Source: Cupriavidus necator (GTDB lineage: Bacteria; Pseudomonadota; Gammaproteobacteria; Burkholderiales; Burkholderiaceae). From it: 64,000 bases of DNA. The translations under genes and the position numbers were made by a program. The notes under the pieces were generated by a model that saw only the letters and a list, made by a program, of their open reading frames with translations, was not told where the DNA came from and did not search any database. The first letter of the stretch is position 1, and each line of letters begins with the position of its first letter. This document shows, one piece after another, positions 8,803-16,572 of this stretch. The DNA lies in assembly GCA_022041995.1 (NCBI GenBank), contig CP074390.1, forward strand, positions 1,612,001-1,676,000. Direction: 5' to 3'.

Positions 8803-8937
8803 CTGTGGCGCTTTGTTTTCCGTATTGCTACACGCTCACGGTGCGCGAGCGCCACAATTCTAACCCACGCCGAAACGAGACCTTCTGGCAAGAGGGCCCA
8901 GCCATCTCCGACGAAGAGCGGCGTGGGCCACCGGGCG

Positions 8938-9726
8938 TCAATCGGATTTCCGGCCACGGAAGTTGGGTTTGCGCTTCTCCATGAAGGCGCGCACCCCTTC
9001 GTGCGATTCCTCGGTGCCGTAATACAGGCTTAGCGCCTGCATCCCCAGCCCGCCAATGCCACGGATCGAGTCCGAATCGGCATTGAACGAGCGCTTGGCG
9101 ATGGCGATGGCGGTGGGGCTCAGCGCGAGGATCTCCTGGCACCAGCGTTCCACTTCCGCATCCAGCTGCTCGGCCGGCACCACTGTATTGACCAGGCCCC
9201 ACTCCAGCGCCTGCTGCGCGCTGTAGCGCCGGCACAGGAACCAGATCTCCCGGGCGCGCTTCTCACCGATCACGCGGGCCAGGAAAGCCGTGCCGAAGCC
9301 CGGGTCGACGGAGCCGACCTTCGGGCCGACCTGTCCGAATATGGCGCTGTCAGCGGCGATGGCGAGGTCGCAGCACGTCACCAGCACATTGCCGCCGCCG
9401 ATGGCGAAACCATTGACGCGCGCGATCACCGGCTTGGGCACCTCGCGGATCAGGCTCTGCAACTCCTCCACCGGCAGGCCGATCAGGCCCCGGCCATCGT
9501 AGCCGCCATCGTGCGCCGACTGGTCGCCGCCGGTGCAGAAGGCCTTGCTGCCAGCGCCGGTCAGCACGATCACGCCGATCGATTTGTCCCAGCCGGCGCG
9601 GTGCAGGGCATCGATCAGTTCGTCGCAGGTCTTGCCACGGAAGGCGTTGTACTTGTCCTGGCGATCGATGGTGATCGTGGCAACGCCATTTGCCACGTCG
9701 TAACGGATATCGGTGTAGTCAGTCAT
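8938..9726 (-). CDS. badI: 2-ketocyclohexanecarboxyl-CoA hydrolase (BadI-like), crotonase family
   Basis: 262 residues from the ATG at 9726, preceded by GAGGAGGGAA; the longer open frame upstream has no such site. The protein resembles BadI of Rhodopseudomonas palustris along its length as I recall that sequence. Shared stretches are NAFRGKTCDELI, GAGSKAFCTGGDQSAHDG, VNGFAIGGGNVL and FGQVGPKVGSVDPGFG. BadI opens the alicyclic ring of 2-ketocyclohexane-1-carboxyl-CoA to pimelyl-CoA. DHNA-CoA synthase (MenB) is a relative, but a menaquinone role does not fit the neighbours. The gene is divergent from a CoA transferase, and a BadH-like dehydrogenase lies in the opposite operon, supporting a ring-cleavage role. 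Confidence 0.8.
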   Translation of the reverse strand: MTDYTDIRYDVANGVATITIDRQDKYNAFRGKTCDELIDALHRAGWDKSIGVIVLTGAGSKAFCTGGDQSAHDGGYDGRGLIGLPVEELQSLIREVPKPVIARVNGFAIGGGNVLVTCCDLAIAADSAIFGQVGPKVGSVDPGFGTAFLARVIGEKRAREIWFLCRRYSAQQALEWGLVNTVVPAEQLDAEVERWCQEILALSPTAIAIAKRSFNADSDSIRGIGGLGMQALSLYYGTEESHEGVRAFMEKRKPNFRGRKSD

Positions 9727-9738
9727 GGTTCCCTCCTC

Positions 9739-9754
9739 GTTCGGATAATTGAAC
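9739..9754. promoter_or_regulatory. 16-bp inverted repeat GTTC-N8-GAAC, probable IclR operator (copy 1)
   Basis: The site is GTTCGGATAATTGAAC, just upstream of the badI-like gene and overlapping its leader. A second copy lies at 9811-9826. The GTTCG plus AT-rich centre resembles the known PcaR/PcaU-type IclR sites. The likely binder is the IclR protein encoded at 7975-8802; this is inference. Confidence 0.5.
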
Positions 9755-9810
9755 AACGTGCAAAAAAACGCTGGACGCATGATGCCACAGTTTCGTACTA
9801 TTCGAACACC

Positions 9811-9826
9811 GTTCGATTATTTGAAC
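9811..9826. promoter_or_regulatory. 16-bp inverted repeat GTTC-N8-GAAC, probable IclR operator (copy 2)
   Basis: The site is GTTCGATTATTTGAAC, in the same divergent region as copy 1, with centres 72 bp apart. A degenerate third element with TTCGAAC at its right end occupies about 9792-9807. It sits where it could control the plus-strand operon starting at 9919. Confidence 0.5.
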
Positions 9827-9918
9827 GGGACGCACGTTACGGACAGCCCGGCAGGCGGCGAGTCTGCCCTGCGCAGTGCAGGGCGCGGGCGGTGTGGCTT
9901 CATATCCGGAGAATTGAC

Positions 9919-11181
9919 ATGGCAGGGCCGCTTTCCCGTCTTCGTGTACTCGACCTGACCAGGGTCCTGGCAGGTCCGTGGTGCACACAAATGCTGGCCG
10001 ATCTTGGCGCCGACGTGATCAAGGTGGAGCGTCCTCGTGCCGGCGATGACACGCGCCATTGGGGCCCGCCCTGGATCCGCGATGCCGACGGCGAGGAAAC
10101 CGGCGATTCGGCGTACTTCACTTCCGCCAACCGCAACAAGCGCTCGATCGCCATCGACCTTGCCGCCGCGCAAGGCCAGGCCCTGGTGCGCGAGCTGGTG
10201 GGGCAGTCCGACATCCTGGTGGAGAACTACAAGGTGGGCGACCTCGCCCGCTACGGGCTTTCCTACGCCGAGCTAAGCGAGCTCAACCCGCGCCTGATCT
10301 ATTGCTCGGTGACGGGTTACGGCCAGGACGGCCCCTATGCCGACCGCCCCGGCTACGACTTCATCTTCCAGGGCGAGGGTGGCCTGATGAGCATCACCGG
10401 CGACGCCGACGACAAGCCAGGCGGTGGCCCGATGAAGACGTCGATCGCGGTGACCGACGTCCTGACCGGCCTCAACGCCGCCATCGCCATCCTGGCTGCC
10501 GTCGAAAGCCGCCATGCCACCGGCCAGGGCCAGCACATCGACATCTCGCTGCTCGACACGGTGGTGAACTTCGGCGCCAACCAGATCGCCAGCTTCTTCG
10601 CCACGGGTGAAATTCCGCGCCGCTGGGGCAACGAGCATCCCAACCTGACGCCCTACCAGTCCTTTGCCACCGCGGACGGGCACATCATCGTCGGCTGCGG
10701 CAATGACGGGCAGTACCGCCGCCTCTGTGCCGTGATCGGCCGCGATGACCTGGCCGCGGACCCGCGCTTCCTGACCATGGAGGGACGCAATGTGAACCGG
10801 CGCGCCCTGCAGCGCGAGCTCGACCCGGCCATGCGTGCACAAACCACGCACTACTGGCTCGAGCATCTGTCCGAATCGGGCGTGCCTTACGGGCCGATCA
10901 ACAACTACAAGCAGGTTTTCGAGCACCCTCAGGTCGTGCACCGCGAGCTGCGGGTAGACATGCCGCACGCGCGCGGCGGCACCATCGGCATGGTCAGGAA
11001 TCCGATCCGGCTGTCGGACACGCCGGTCGAGTACCGCCTGGCGCCACCGCTGCGAGGCCAGCATACCGACGAGATCCTGTCGGCAGTGCTCGGCAAGGAC
11101 GCCACCGCGATCTCGGCGTTGCGTGGTGCCGGCGTGGTCGAAAGCGCCGACCGTGAGGGCGTTGCCCGCAGCCCATGTTGA
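9919..11181 (+). CDS. Family III CoA transferase (CaiB/BaiF)
   Basis: 420 residues from the ATG at 9919 (CCGGAGAATTGAC upstream); the open frame extends further upstream without a site. The N-terminus LRVLDLTRVLAGPWCTQMLADLGADVIKVE is cut here only as family evidence: the motifs to note are VLDLTRVLAGP and GADVIKVE, both typical of formyl-CoA transferase relatives. Asp180 in the segment SIAVTD aligns with the catalytic Asp of formyl-CoA transferase. It would transfer CoA from a donor such as succinyl-CoA to the pathway acid, an alternative to the ATP-dependent ligase used in the classical Bad/Ali pathway. It is the first gene of the plus-strand operon with a dehydrogenase, a hydratase and a BadH-like SDR. 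Confidence 0.85.
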   Translation: MAGPLSRLRVLDLTRVLAGPWCTQMLADLGADVIKVERPRAGDDTRHWGPPWIRDADGEETGDSAYFTSANRNKRSIAIDLAAAQGQALVRELVGQSDILVENYKVGDLARYGLSYAELSELNPRLIYCSVTGYGQDGPYADRPGYDFIFQGEGGLMSITGDADDKPGGGPMKTSIAVTDVLTGLNAAIAILAAVESRHATGQGQHIDISLLDTVVNFGANQIASFFATGEIPRRWGNEHPNLTPYQSFATADGHIIVGCGNDGQYRRLCAVIGRDDLAADPRFLTMEGRNVNRRALQRELDPAMRAQTTHYWLEHLSESGVPYGPINNYKQVFEHPQVVHRELRVDMPHARGGTIGMVRNPIRLSDTPVEYRLAPPLRGQHTDEILSAVLGKDATAISALRGAGVVESADREGVARSPC

Positions 11182-11241
11182 GTTCCGCCCGCGGCTGCAA
11201 CCTCGAATCCGTCTCCGTCACATCCACGCCAAGGAATAGCG

Positions 11242-12384
11242 ATGACCTACGCCCTGAATGACGACCATCGTCAGATCCAGGATCTGATCCGCCGCGTTGC
11301 GCGCGAGCGCGTAGCGAAGCGCGCCGACGAGATCGACCGCACCGCAGAGTACCCGCACGACATGTTCGCGCTGCTCAAGGAACTCGGCCTGTTCACGCTG
11401 CCGTTTCCCGAACAGTACGGTGGTGCAGGCAGCCTGCTGTCCGCGTGCATCGCCATCGAGGAGTTTGCGCGCGTCTGCTACAACACCGCCTATCTGCTGC
11501 TGGTGCAGTGGGTGCCGTTCGGCGCCATCCTGTCCGGCGGCACCGATGCCCAGAAGCAGTGGCTGCTGCCTGGCCTCGCCTCAGGCGAGTTGCGCGGCGC
11601 ATTCTCGACCACGGAGGCACAGAGCGGCTCGGACGTCAGCGGGATCAAGACCCACGCGGTCAAGGTCGACGGCGGCTACCGCCTCAACGGCGCCAAGATC
11701 TGGTGCACCAACTCGGACATCGCCGACTTCGTGCTGGTCGCGGCCAAGTACGGCGACGACCCGAAGAGCAACATCAGCCTGTTCATCGTCGAGAAGGGCA
11801 TGAAGGGCTTCACCGTTGGCCGCAAGGAAGACAAGATCGGCGCCCGGGGCGTTCCGTCGTGTCCGCTGTTCTTCGACGACGTCTTTATCCCGGAGGCCAA
11901 CCGGCTCGGCGGCGGCTTCAAGGCGGTGATGGAAGCGTTCAACGCCAGCCGCCCGCTGATCGGCGCACGCGGCGTGGGACTGGCTCAAGGTGCCATTGAC
12001 CATGCGGTCGAGTTTGTGAAGGACCGCGCGGCGTTTGGCCGACAGGTCAGCGACTTCCAGGGCATCCGCTGGATGCTCGCCGACATGCAGATGCAGACCG
12101 AGGCCGCGCGCAACCTGGTGTACCGGTCCGCGGCGATGGTGGACGCCGGTGCCAGTGCAGCGGAACTGGCGCCCATGGCGGCCATGGCCAAATGCTTTGC
12201 CTCGGACACCGCCATGAAGGTGGCAACTGACGCCGTGCAGTTGTTCGGCGCCGCCGGCGTGTCGGCCGAGTATTCCATCAACCGCTACTTCCGCGATGCC
12301 AAGGTGCTCCAGATCATCGAGGGCACCAACCAGATCCAGCGCAACATCATTTCCAACAGCATGCTTGGCCGGCCGGCAAGGTAA
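11242..12384 (+). CDS. Acyl-CoA dehydrogenase
   Basis: 380 residues. The N-terminal helices include GLFTLPFPEQYGGAGSLLSA, the middle domain has STTEAQSGSDVSGIKTHAV and GAKIWCTNSD, and the C-terminus has IIEGTNQIQRNIISNSMLG. The catalytic Glu of the EGT motif is present, unlike in the dehydrogenase at 3467. It is a complete, canonical homotetramer-type enzyme. In this context it could oxidise cyclohexanecarboxyl-CoA or a related alicyclic thioester (the AliB role), but the sequence alone does not fix the substrate. A start codon follows 60 bp after the CoA transferase stop. Confidence 0.9.
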   Translation: MTYALNDDHRQIQDLIRRVARERVAKRADEIDRTAEYPHDMFALLKELGLFTLPFPEQYGGAGSLLSACIAIEEFARVCYNTAYLLLVQWVPFGAILSGGTDAQKQWLLPGLASGELRGAFSTTEAQSGSDVSGIKTHAVKVDGGYRLNGAKIWCTNSDIADFVLVAAKYGDDPKSNISLFIVEKGMKGFTVGRKEDKIGARGVPSCPLFFDDVFIPEANRLGGGFKAVMEAFNASRPLIGARGVGLAQGAIDHAVEFVKDRAAFGRQVSDFQGIRWMLADMQMQTEAARNLVYRSAAMVDAGASAAELAPMAAMAKCFASDTAMKVATDAVQLFGAAGVSAEYSINRYFRDAKVLQIIEGTNQIQRNIISNSMLGRPAR

Positions 12385-12430
12385 GCGGGCTGCCCAGTCA
12401 CGGTCACTCTCACCCAAGAAGGAAATCGTC

Positions 12431-12910
12431 ATGAGCAATGAAACCCTTGAAACCGTCGGCCTCGGCATGTGCTTCGAGGATCTTCCGGTGGGCCGCAAGT
12501 TCAGGACCATCGGCCGCACCATCCAGGACGCCGACATCTGCAACTTCATCAACGTCATCCACATGACCGAAGTGCTGTTCACCGATATGGAGTTCCTGCG
12601 CCACGAGTCCGATATCAAGGGCCGCCTTGCGCCGGGCTCGCTGGTCTATTGCTTCGCTGAAGGCTTGCTGGCCCAGGCCACGATGCAGAAGACCGGCTAT
12701 GCCTTCCTGGGGATGGAGCTGGATATCAAGAATCCCGCGTTCGCCGGCGACACGCTGCATGTGGAATGCGAAGTCATCGAGGCCCGCGTGTCAAAAAGCC
12801 GCCCGGGCCGCGGCCTGGTGCGCACGCGCAACCGCGTGCTCAAGCAGGACGGCACCGAGTTGCTGGTGTATACGCCGCTGCGCATGATCAAGTGCCGCGC
12901 CGCCCGGTAA
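12431..12910 (+). CDS. MaoC-like hotdog dehydratase
   Basis: 159 residues, preceded by AAGGAAATCGTC. It has a single hotdog domain of MaoC type: an N-terminal FEDLPVGRKFRTIGRTIQDADI segment followed by INVIHMTEVLFTDMEF and a C-terminal strand region VRTRNRVLKQDG. MaoC proteins hydrate enoyl-CoA or dehydrate hydroxyacyl-CoA esters. Between an acyl-CoA dehydrogenase and a BadH-like hydroxyacyl-CoA dehydrogenase it would supply the hydration step (the BadK role in R. palustris, there carried out by a crotonase). The hydratase Asp-His pair cannot be assigned with certainty. Confidence 0.8.
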   Translation: MSNETLETVGLGMCFEDLPVGRKFRTIGRTIQDADICNFINVIHMTEVLFTDMEFLRHESDIKGRLAPGSLVYCFAEGLLAQATMQKTGYAFLGMELDIKNPAFAGDTLHVECEVIEARVSKSRPGRGLVRTRNRVLKQDGTELLVYTPLRMIKCRAAR

Positions 12911-12978
12911 GCGATTTGTCTCCCGTGTGAGTGGGCCTCGGCCCCTCTCAATACTTCACTGCATCAAGGAGTCCAGTC

Positions 12979-13746
12979 ATGAAGGGTCTACAAGAAAAGG
13001 TTGTCATCGTCACGGGTGGTGCGGGTGGCATCGGGGCGGCGCTGTGCAAGCGCTTTGCCGCGGAGAAGGCCATCGTCGCCGTGTTCGATCTGAACGAGCA
13101 AGCTGCCGGGCAAGTGGCGCGGGATATCCGCGAACAAGGGGGGCAGGCGCGCGCCTTTGCCGTCGACATTACCGACAACGCCCGCGTTATCTCGGCCGTG
13201 GCGGCCGTGGAGGCGGAACTCGGCCCGGTCGACGTGCTGGTCAACAACGCGGGCTGGGACTTCGCTGCGCGCTTCGTCGATACCACGCCGGAGCTGTGGC
13301 AGAAGATCATTGCGATCAACCTGGTGGGCCCCTTGAACTTGCACCATGCCGTGGTCAAGGGTATGTCGGCGCGCGGCAGTGGCCGGATCGTCAATATTGC
13401 CTCGGATGCGGGCCGGGTAGGGTCGTCCGGCGAGTCGGTCTATTCCGCCTGCAAGGGCGGTGTCATCGCCTTCTCCAAGACCCTGGCGCGCGAGTTGGCG
13501 CGCAAGAAGATCAATGTCAACGTGGTCTGCCCCGGGCCCACGGACACGGCGCTCTTTCGTGACTTCGCAGGCGCCGGCGAGAGCGGCGACAAGCTGCGTG
13601 GCGCGCTGGAGAAGGCGATCCCGTTCGGCCGCCTGGGGCAGCCGGATGATGTCGTCGGCGCGGTGTGCTTCCTGGCGTCCGACGATGCCGCGTTCATCAC
13701 CGGGCAGGTGTTGTCGGTGTCTGGCGGCCTGACGATGGCGGGCTGA
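12979..13746 (+). CDS. badH: 2-hydroxycyclohexanecarboxyl-CoA dehydrogenase (BadH-like SDR)
   Basis: 255 residues from the ATG at 12979, after AAGGAG. Classical SDR: TGGAGGIG at residues 12-19, NNAG, and the catalytic pair Tyr155/Lys159 in SVYSACKGG. It shares with BadH of R. palustris, as recalled, NNAGWD, VNIASDAGRVGSSGESVYSA, VNVVCPGPTDTAL and the C-terminus FITGQVLSVSGGLTM. BadH oxidises 2-hydroxycyclohexane-1-carboxyl-CoA to the 2-keto ester, the substrate of BadI. Finding both enzymes on either side of one operator region supports an alicyclic acid pathway. Generic FabG-like function is the main alternative. Confidence 0.8.
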   Translation: MKGLQEKVVIVTGGAGGIGAALCKRFAAEKAIVAVFDLNEQAAGQVARDIREQGGQARAFAVDITDNARVISAVAAVEAELGPVDVLVNNAGWDFAARFVDTTPELWQKIIAINLVGPLNLHHAVVKGMSARGSGRIVNIASDAGRVGSSGESVYSACKGGVIAFSKTLARELARKKINVNVVCPGPTDTALFRDFAGAGESGDKLRGALEKAIPFGRLGQPDDVVGAVCFLASDDAAFITGQVLSVSGGLTMAG

Positions 13747-13864
13747 CGGAGCGCCGTCAATCCCTCCCAACTACACAAAAAAGGGGCGGCTTACGGGCTA
13801 CCGGCTGCGGCTTACGACTTGCGCCGCACCGGAGGCCATTGGTCACGCTACCAAGGAGACTGCT

Positions 13865-14863
13865 GTGCAATCGAACGACAAGCGCACGCCGACAGCATTC
13901 GGCGGCAAAATTCTTGTGCTGATCGCGAGCGCGCTGGGCCTGGTTGCCTCGCCGCTGGCGCGCGCGGACTACCCGGACCGGCCTATCCGCCTGGTACTGG
14001 GCTTCTCCGCGGGCGGCGGCACGGATGTGCTGGCTCGCGTCATCGCCCAGAAGATGGGGGACCACCTGGGCAAGGCAGTGATCGTGGACAACAGGCCTGG
14101 CGCCAACGGCAACATCGCTGCCGAACTGGTCGCCAAGGCCCCGGCAGACGGCTACACGCTGCTCTACAACACCTCCTCCGTCATTCTCAGTCCTTCGCTA
14201 TACGCGAAGCTGGGCTATGACCCCCAGAAGAACCTGATGCCGGTGGGGCTTGCCGCCAACCAGCCCATTGTCTTGGTTTCGAACCCGATCGCGCCGGTGC
14301 GCAATGTCAACGATGTGGTGACATCGCTGAAAAGCCGGCCCGGTCAGCTAAATTACGGCTCCGCCGGTAACGGCAACATCACGCACCTGTCGATGCTGAT
14401 GTTCGAGGACGCCATCGGCGCCCACGGCACGCATGTGCCCTATCGCGGTGAAGCGCCCGCGCTGGCCGACCTGGTGGGCGGCCAGGTGCAGATCTATATG
14501 GGCACCTCGGCGGGCGTCATGCCCATGGTCCGCGACAAGCGCCTGCGGCCGCTGGCGGTAGGCAGCCTGAAGCGGCTGCCGTCACTGCCCGACGTGCCGA
14601 CGCTGGACGAGACCGTGGCAAAAGGCCTCGAGCTCGGTGCCTGGTCCGGCATCATGGCCCCGGCGGGCACCCCGCCCGAGATAGTCCGGAAGCTGAGCGC
14701 CGCGTTGCGCGAAGCACTGGGCGAGAAAGATCTGCAAGCCGGCTTCAACGCCCAGAGCGCGGAAGTCAGGTACGCCACGCCTGAACAGTACGGCAGCTTC
14801 CTGAAGGCGGAACAGGCGCGCTGGGCAAAGCTCATCAGGCAAGCCAACGTCAAGCTCGAGTGA
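13865..14863 (+). CDS. Bug-family (TctC-like) periplasmic solute-binding protein
   Basis: 332 residues from GTG 13865 with CAAGGAGAC upstream. A cleavable signal peptide (GGKILVLIASALGLVASPLARA) precedes DYPDRPIRLVLGFSAGGGTDVLAR, the typical start of the mature Bug fold. Two alpha/beta lobes follow, with LNYGSAGNGNITHL and the conserved VPYRGEAPALADLVGGQV. Bug proteins capture carboxylates or similar small ligands, usually for tripartite tricarboxylate transporters, but many are orphans as here: no TctA/TctB gene lies nearby. The context suggests an alicyclic or branched carboxylate ligand. Confidence 0.9.
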   Translation: MQSNDKRTPTAFGGKILVLIASALGLVASPLARADYPDRPIRLVLGFSAGGGTDVLARVIAQKMGDHLGKAVIVDNRPGANGNIAAELVAKAPADGYTLLYNTSSVILSPSLYAKLGYDPQKNLMPVGLAANQPIVLVSNPIAPVRNVNDVVTSLKSRPGQLNYGSAGNGNITHLSMLMFEDAIGAHGTHVPYRGEAPALADLVGGQVQIYMGTSAGVMPMVRDKRLRPLAVGSLKRLPSLPDVPTLDETVAKGLELGAWSGIMAPAGTPPEIVRKLSAALREALGEKDLQAGFNAQSAEVRYATPEQYGSFLKAEQARWAKLIRQANVKLE

Positions 14864-14938
14864 GCAACCGGTCGACTGAACGACGGCACACGGAGGAATG
14901 ACTTTTGCGCATGGGCCCGATGCATAACGGAGATTGCG

Positions 14939-15349
14939 ATGAACATGACTGAAATGCAGGCGATCGTCGACCGGTCGCCGCTGAACCGCTGGCTCGGCAT
15001 GACAGTGCAGGCGGTCGGGGACGACTCGGTCAGCCTGACCGTGAAGTGGCGTGAGGAACTGGTTTCGAGTCCCGAGCGGCAGTCCACGCACGGCGGCATC
15101 CTGGCAACGCTGATTGACGGCGCGGGCGACTACGCGGTTGCGGCCAGCCTGGGGCGGGCGGTGCCCACGCTCGACCTGCATGTCGACTATCACCGCGTGG
15201 CCGCGCCGGGGGATCTGCGCGTAGACGCCAGCATCGTCCATATCGGCGGCACCGTGGCGACGGCCGCGGCGCGCGTGTACGACATGTCCGGACGCATGGT
15301 GGCCAGCGGCCGGGGATTGTATTTCGTCGGGGCGAAGCCTGCGAACTGA
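14939..15349 (+). CDS. PaaI-type hotdog thioesterase
   Basis: 136 residues. A single hotdog domain with the family signature S...THGGILATLIDGAGDYAVAASL around residues 48-66, where the Asp is the usual catalytic or positioning residue, then LDLHVDYHRVA. It resembles PaaI/YdiI-like acyl-CoA thioesterases, which release free CoA from stalled pathway intermediates. It lies between a Bug receptor and a racemase of the same operon, about 80 bp on each side. The substrate is not known. Confidence 0.85.
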   Translation: MNMTEMQAIVDRSPLNRWLGMTVQAVGDDSVSLTVKWREELVSSPERQSTHGGILATLIDGAGDYAVAASLGRAVPTLDLHVDYHRVAAPGDLRVDASIVHIGGTVATAAARVYDMSGRMVASGRGLYFVGAKPAN

Positions 15350-15433
15350 AGCCGCCATGCCCGGACGCCCCCGCTGACACTGAACCCTCGTACGGCACAG
15401 CCTGAGCGTTATGCCAACGAACCGGAGACCGCA

Positions 15434-16570
15434 ATGGGTCCATTGAAGGGAATCAAGATCGTTGAACTCGCCGGCATCGGCCCCGGCCCGATGGCGGCCA
15501 TGGCGCTGGCGGATCTCGGCGCGACGGTGCTGCGCATCGAACGGCGCGAGCCAAGCGGCCTCGGCTTGAAACGTCCGCTGCAGTATGACCTGCTGCTGCG
15601 CAACCGGCAGGTCATCGCGCTCGACCTGAAACAGGCCGACGCCAGGGAGCTTGTGCTGCGGCTGGTCGAGGAAGCCGATGGCCTGATCGAAGGCTTCCGT
15701 CCCGGCGTGGCAGAGCGGATGGGGCTTGGGCCCGAGGTGTGCCTCGCGCGCAATCCACGCCTGGTGTACGGGCGCATGACCGGCTGGGGGCAGGATGGGC
15801 CGTTGGCCCAGGCTGCGGGCCATGATCTCAACTATATCGCGTTGACCGGCGTGCTCGACAAGATTGGACGGAAGGGCCAGCCGCCTACGCCGCCATTGAA
15901 CCTGGTGGGAGACTTTGGCGGCGGCGGCCTCTACCTTGCGCTCGGCATGCTGGCGGGCATTCTCGAAGCGCGGCAATCCGGGCAGGGGCAGGTGGTCGAC
16001 GCCGCGATCGTGGACGGCACCGCCGCGCTGGCGGCCTCCACCATTGGCATGCATATGGCAGGGTTGCTGGGCGCACGCGGCACCAATGTATTGGACGCGG
16101 GCGCCTACTTCTATGACGTCTATCCGTGCGCCGATGGCAAATGGGTGTCTGTGGCCCCCATCGAAGGCAAATTCCACCAAGAGCTGCTGATGCGGCTTGA
16201 TCTTGATCCCAACACGTTCCCGCCGCAAGACGACCGCGACGGCTGGGAGCGTGCCAGGGCGCTGATCGCCGAACGGTTCCGCACCAGGACGAGAGACCAG
16301 TGGTGCGAACTGCTGGAGGGCACCGATGCATGCTTCGCTCCGGTGCTGACGCTCGACGAAGCGCCGCGGCACCCACACCTCAAGGCGCGCGGTACTTTTG
16401 TCGAGGTCGACGGGGTCATCCAACCGGCGCCCGCGCCGAAGTTCTCGCGCACCCGCGCTGATCTGCCGAGCCCCCCCGCGGCGCCAAGCGAGGCGGGCGC
16501 ACTGGCGGCGCTGCAGGCCTGGCTGGGCGGTGCCGAGGCCGGGCAATGGCGCGACGTCATCGGAGCGTGA
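15434..16570 (+). CDS. Alpha-methylacyl-CoA racemase-like family III CoA transferase
   Basis: 378 residues. The fold is CaiB/BaiF (GIKIVELAGIGPGPMAAMALADLG cut to motif: VELAGIGPGPM). The two catalytic residues of alpha-methylacyl-CoA racemase can be placed: His130 in GHDLNY and Asp160 in LVGDFGGGG, with TGWGQDGPLAQAAGHD upstream. This favours racemisation of a 2-methyl or ring-substituted acyl-CoA over CoA transfer. Such an epimerase lets a stereospecific acyl-CoA dehydrogenase use both isomers. Four bases (16571-16574 region) separate it from the next gene, so they are cotranscribed. Confidence 0.86.
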   Translation: MGPLKGIKIVELAGIGPGPMAAMALADLGATVLRIERREPSGLGLKRPLQYDLLLRNRQVIALDLKQADARELVLRLVEEADGLIEGFRPGVAERMGLGPEVCLARNPRLVYGRMTGWGQDGPLAQAAGHDLNYIALTGVLDKIGRKGQPPTPPLNLVGDFGGGGLYLALGMLAGILEARQSGQGQVVDAAIVDGTAALAASTIGMHMAGLLGARGTNVLDAGAYFYDVYPCADGKWVSVAPIEGKFHQELLMRLDLDPNTFPPQDDRDGWERARALIAERFRTRTRDQWCELLEGTDACFAPVLTLDEAPRHPHLKARGTFVEVDGVIQPAPAPKFSRTRADLPSPPAAPSEAGALAALQAWLGGAEAGQWRDVIGA

Positions 16571-16572
16571 CC

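Noticed and set aside
13786..13835. Two nearby copies of CGGCTTACG upstream of the first Bug gene
   Set aside because: Nine-base direct repeats in GC-rich DNA are not enough to call a site, and there is no symmetry.
14582..16546. A 654-codon open frame antisense to the Bug, thioesterase and racemase genes
   Set aside because: It mirrors high-GC third positions of three real genes on the other strand, spans their gaps, and has no domain resemblance.
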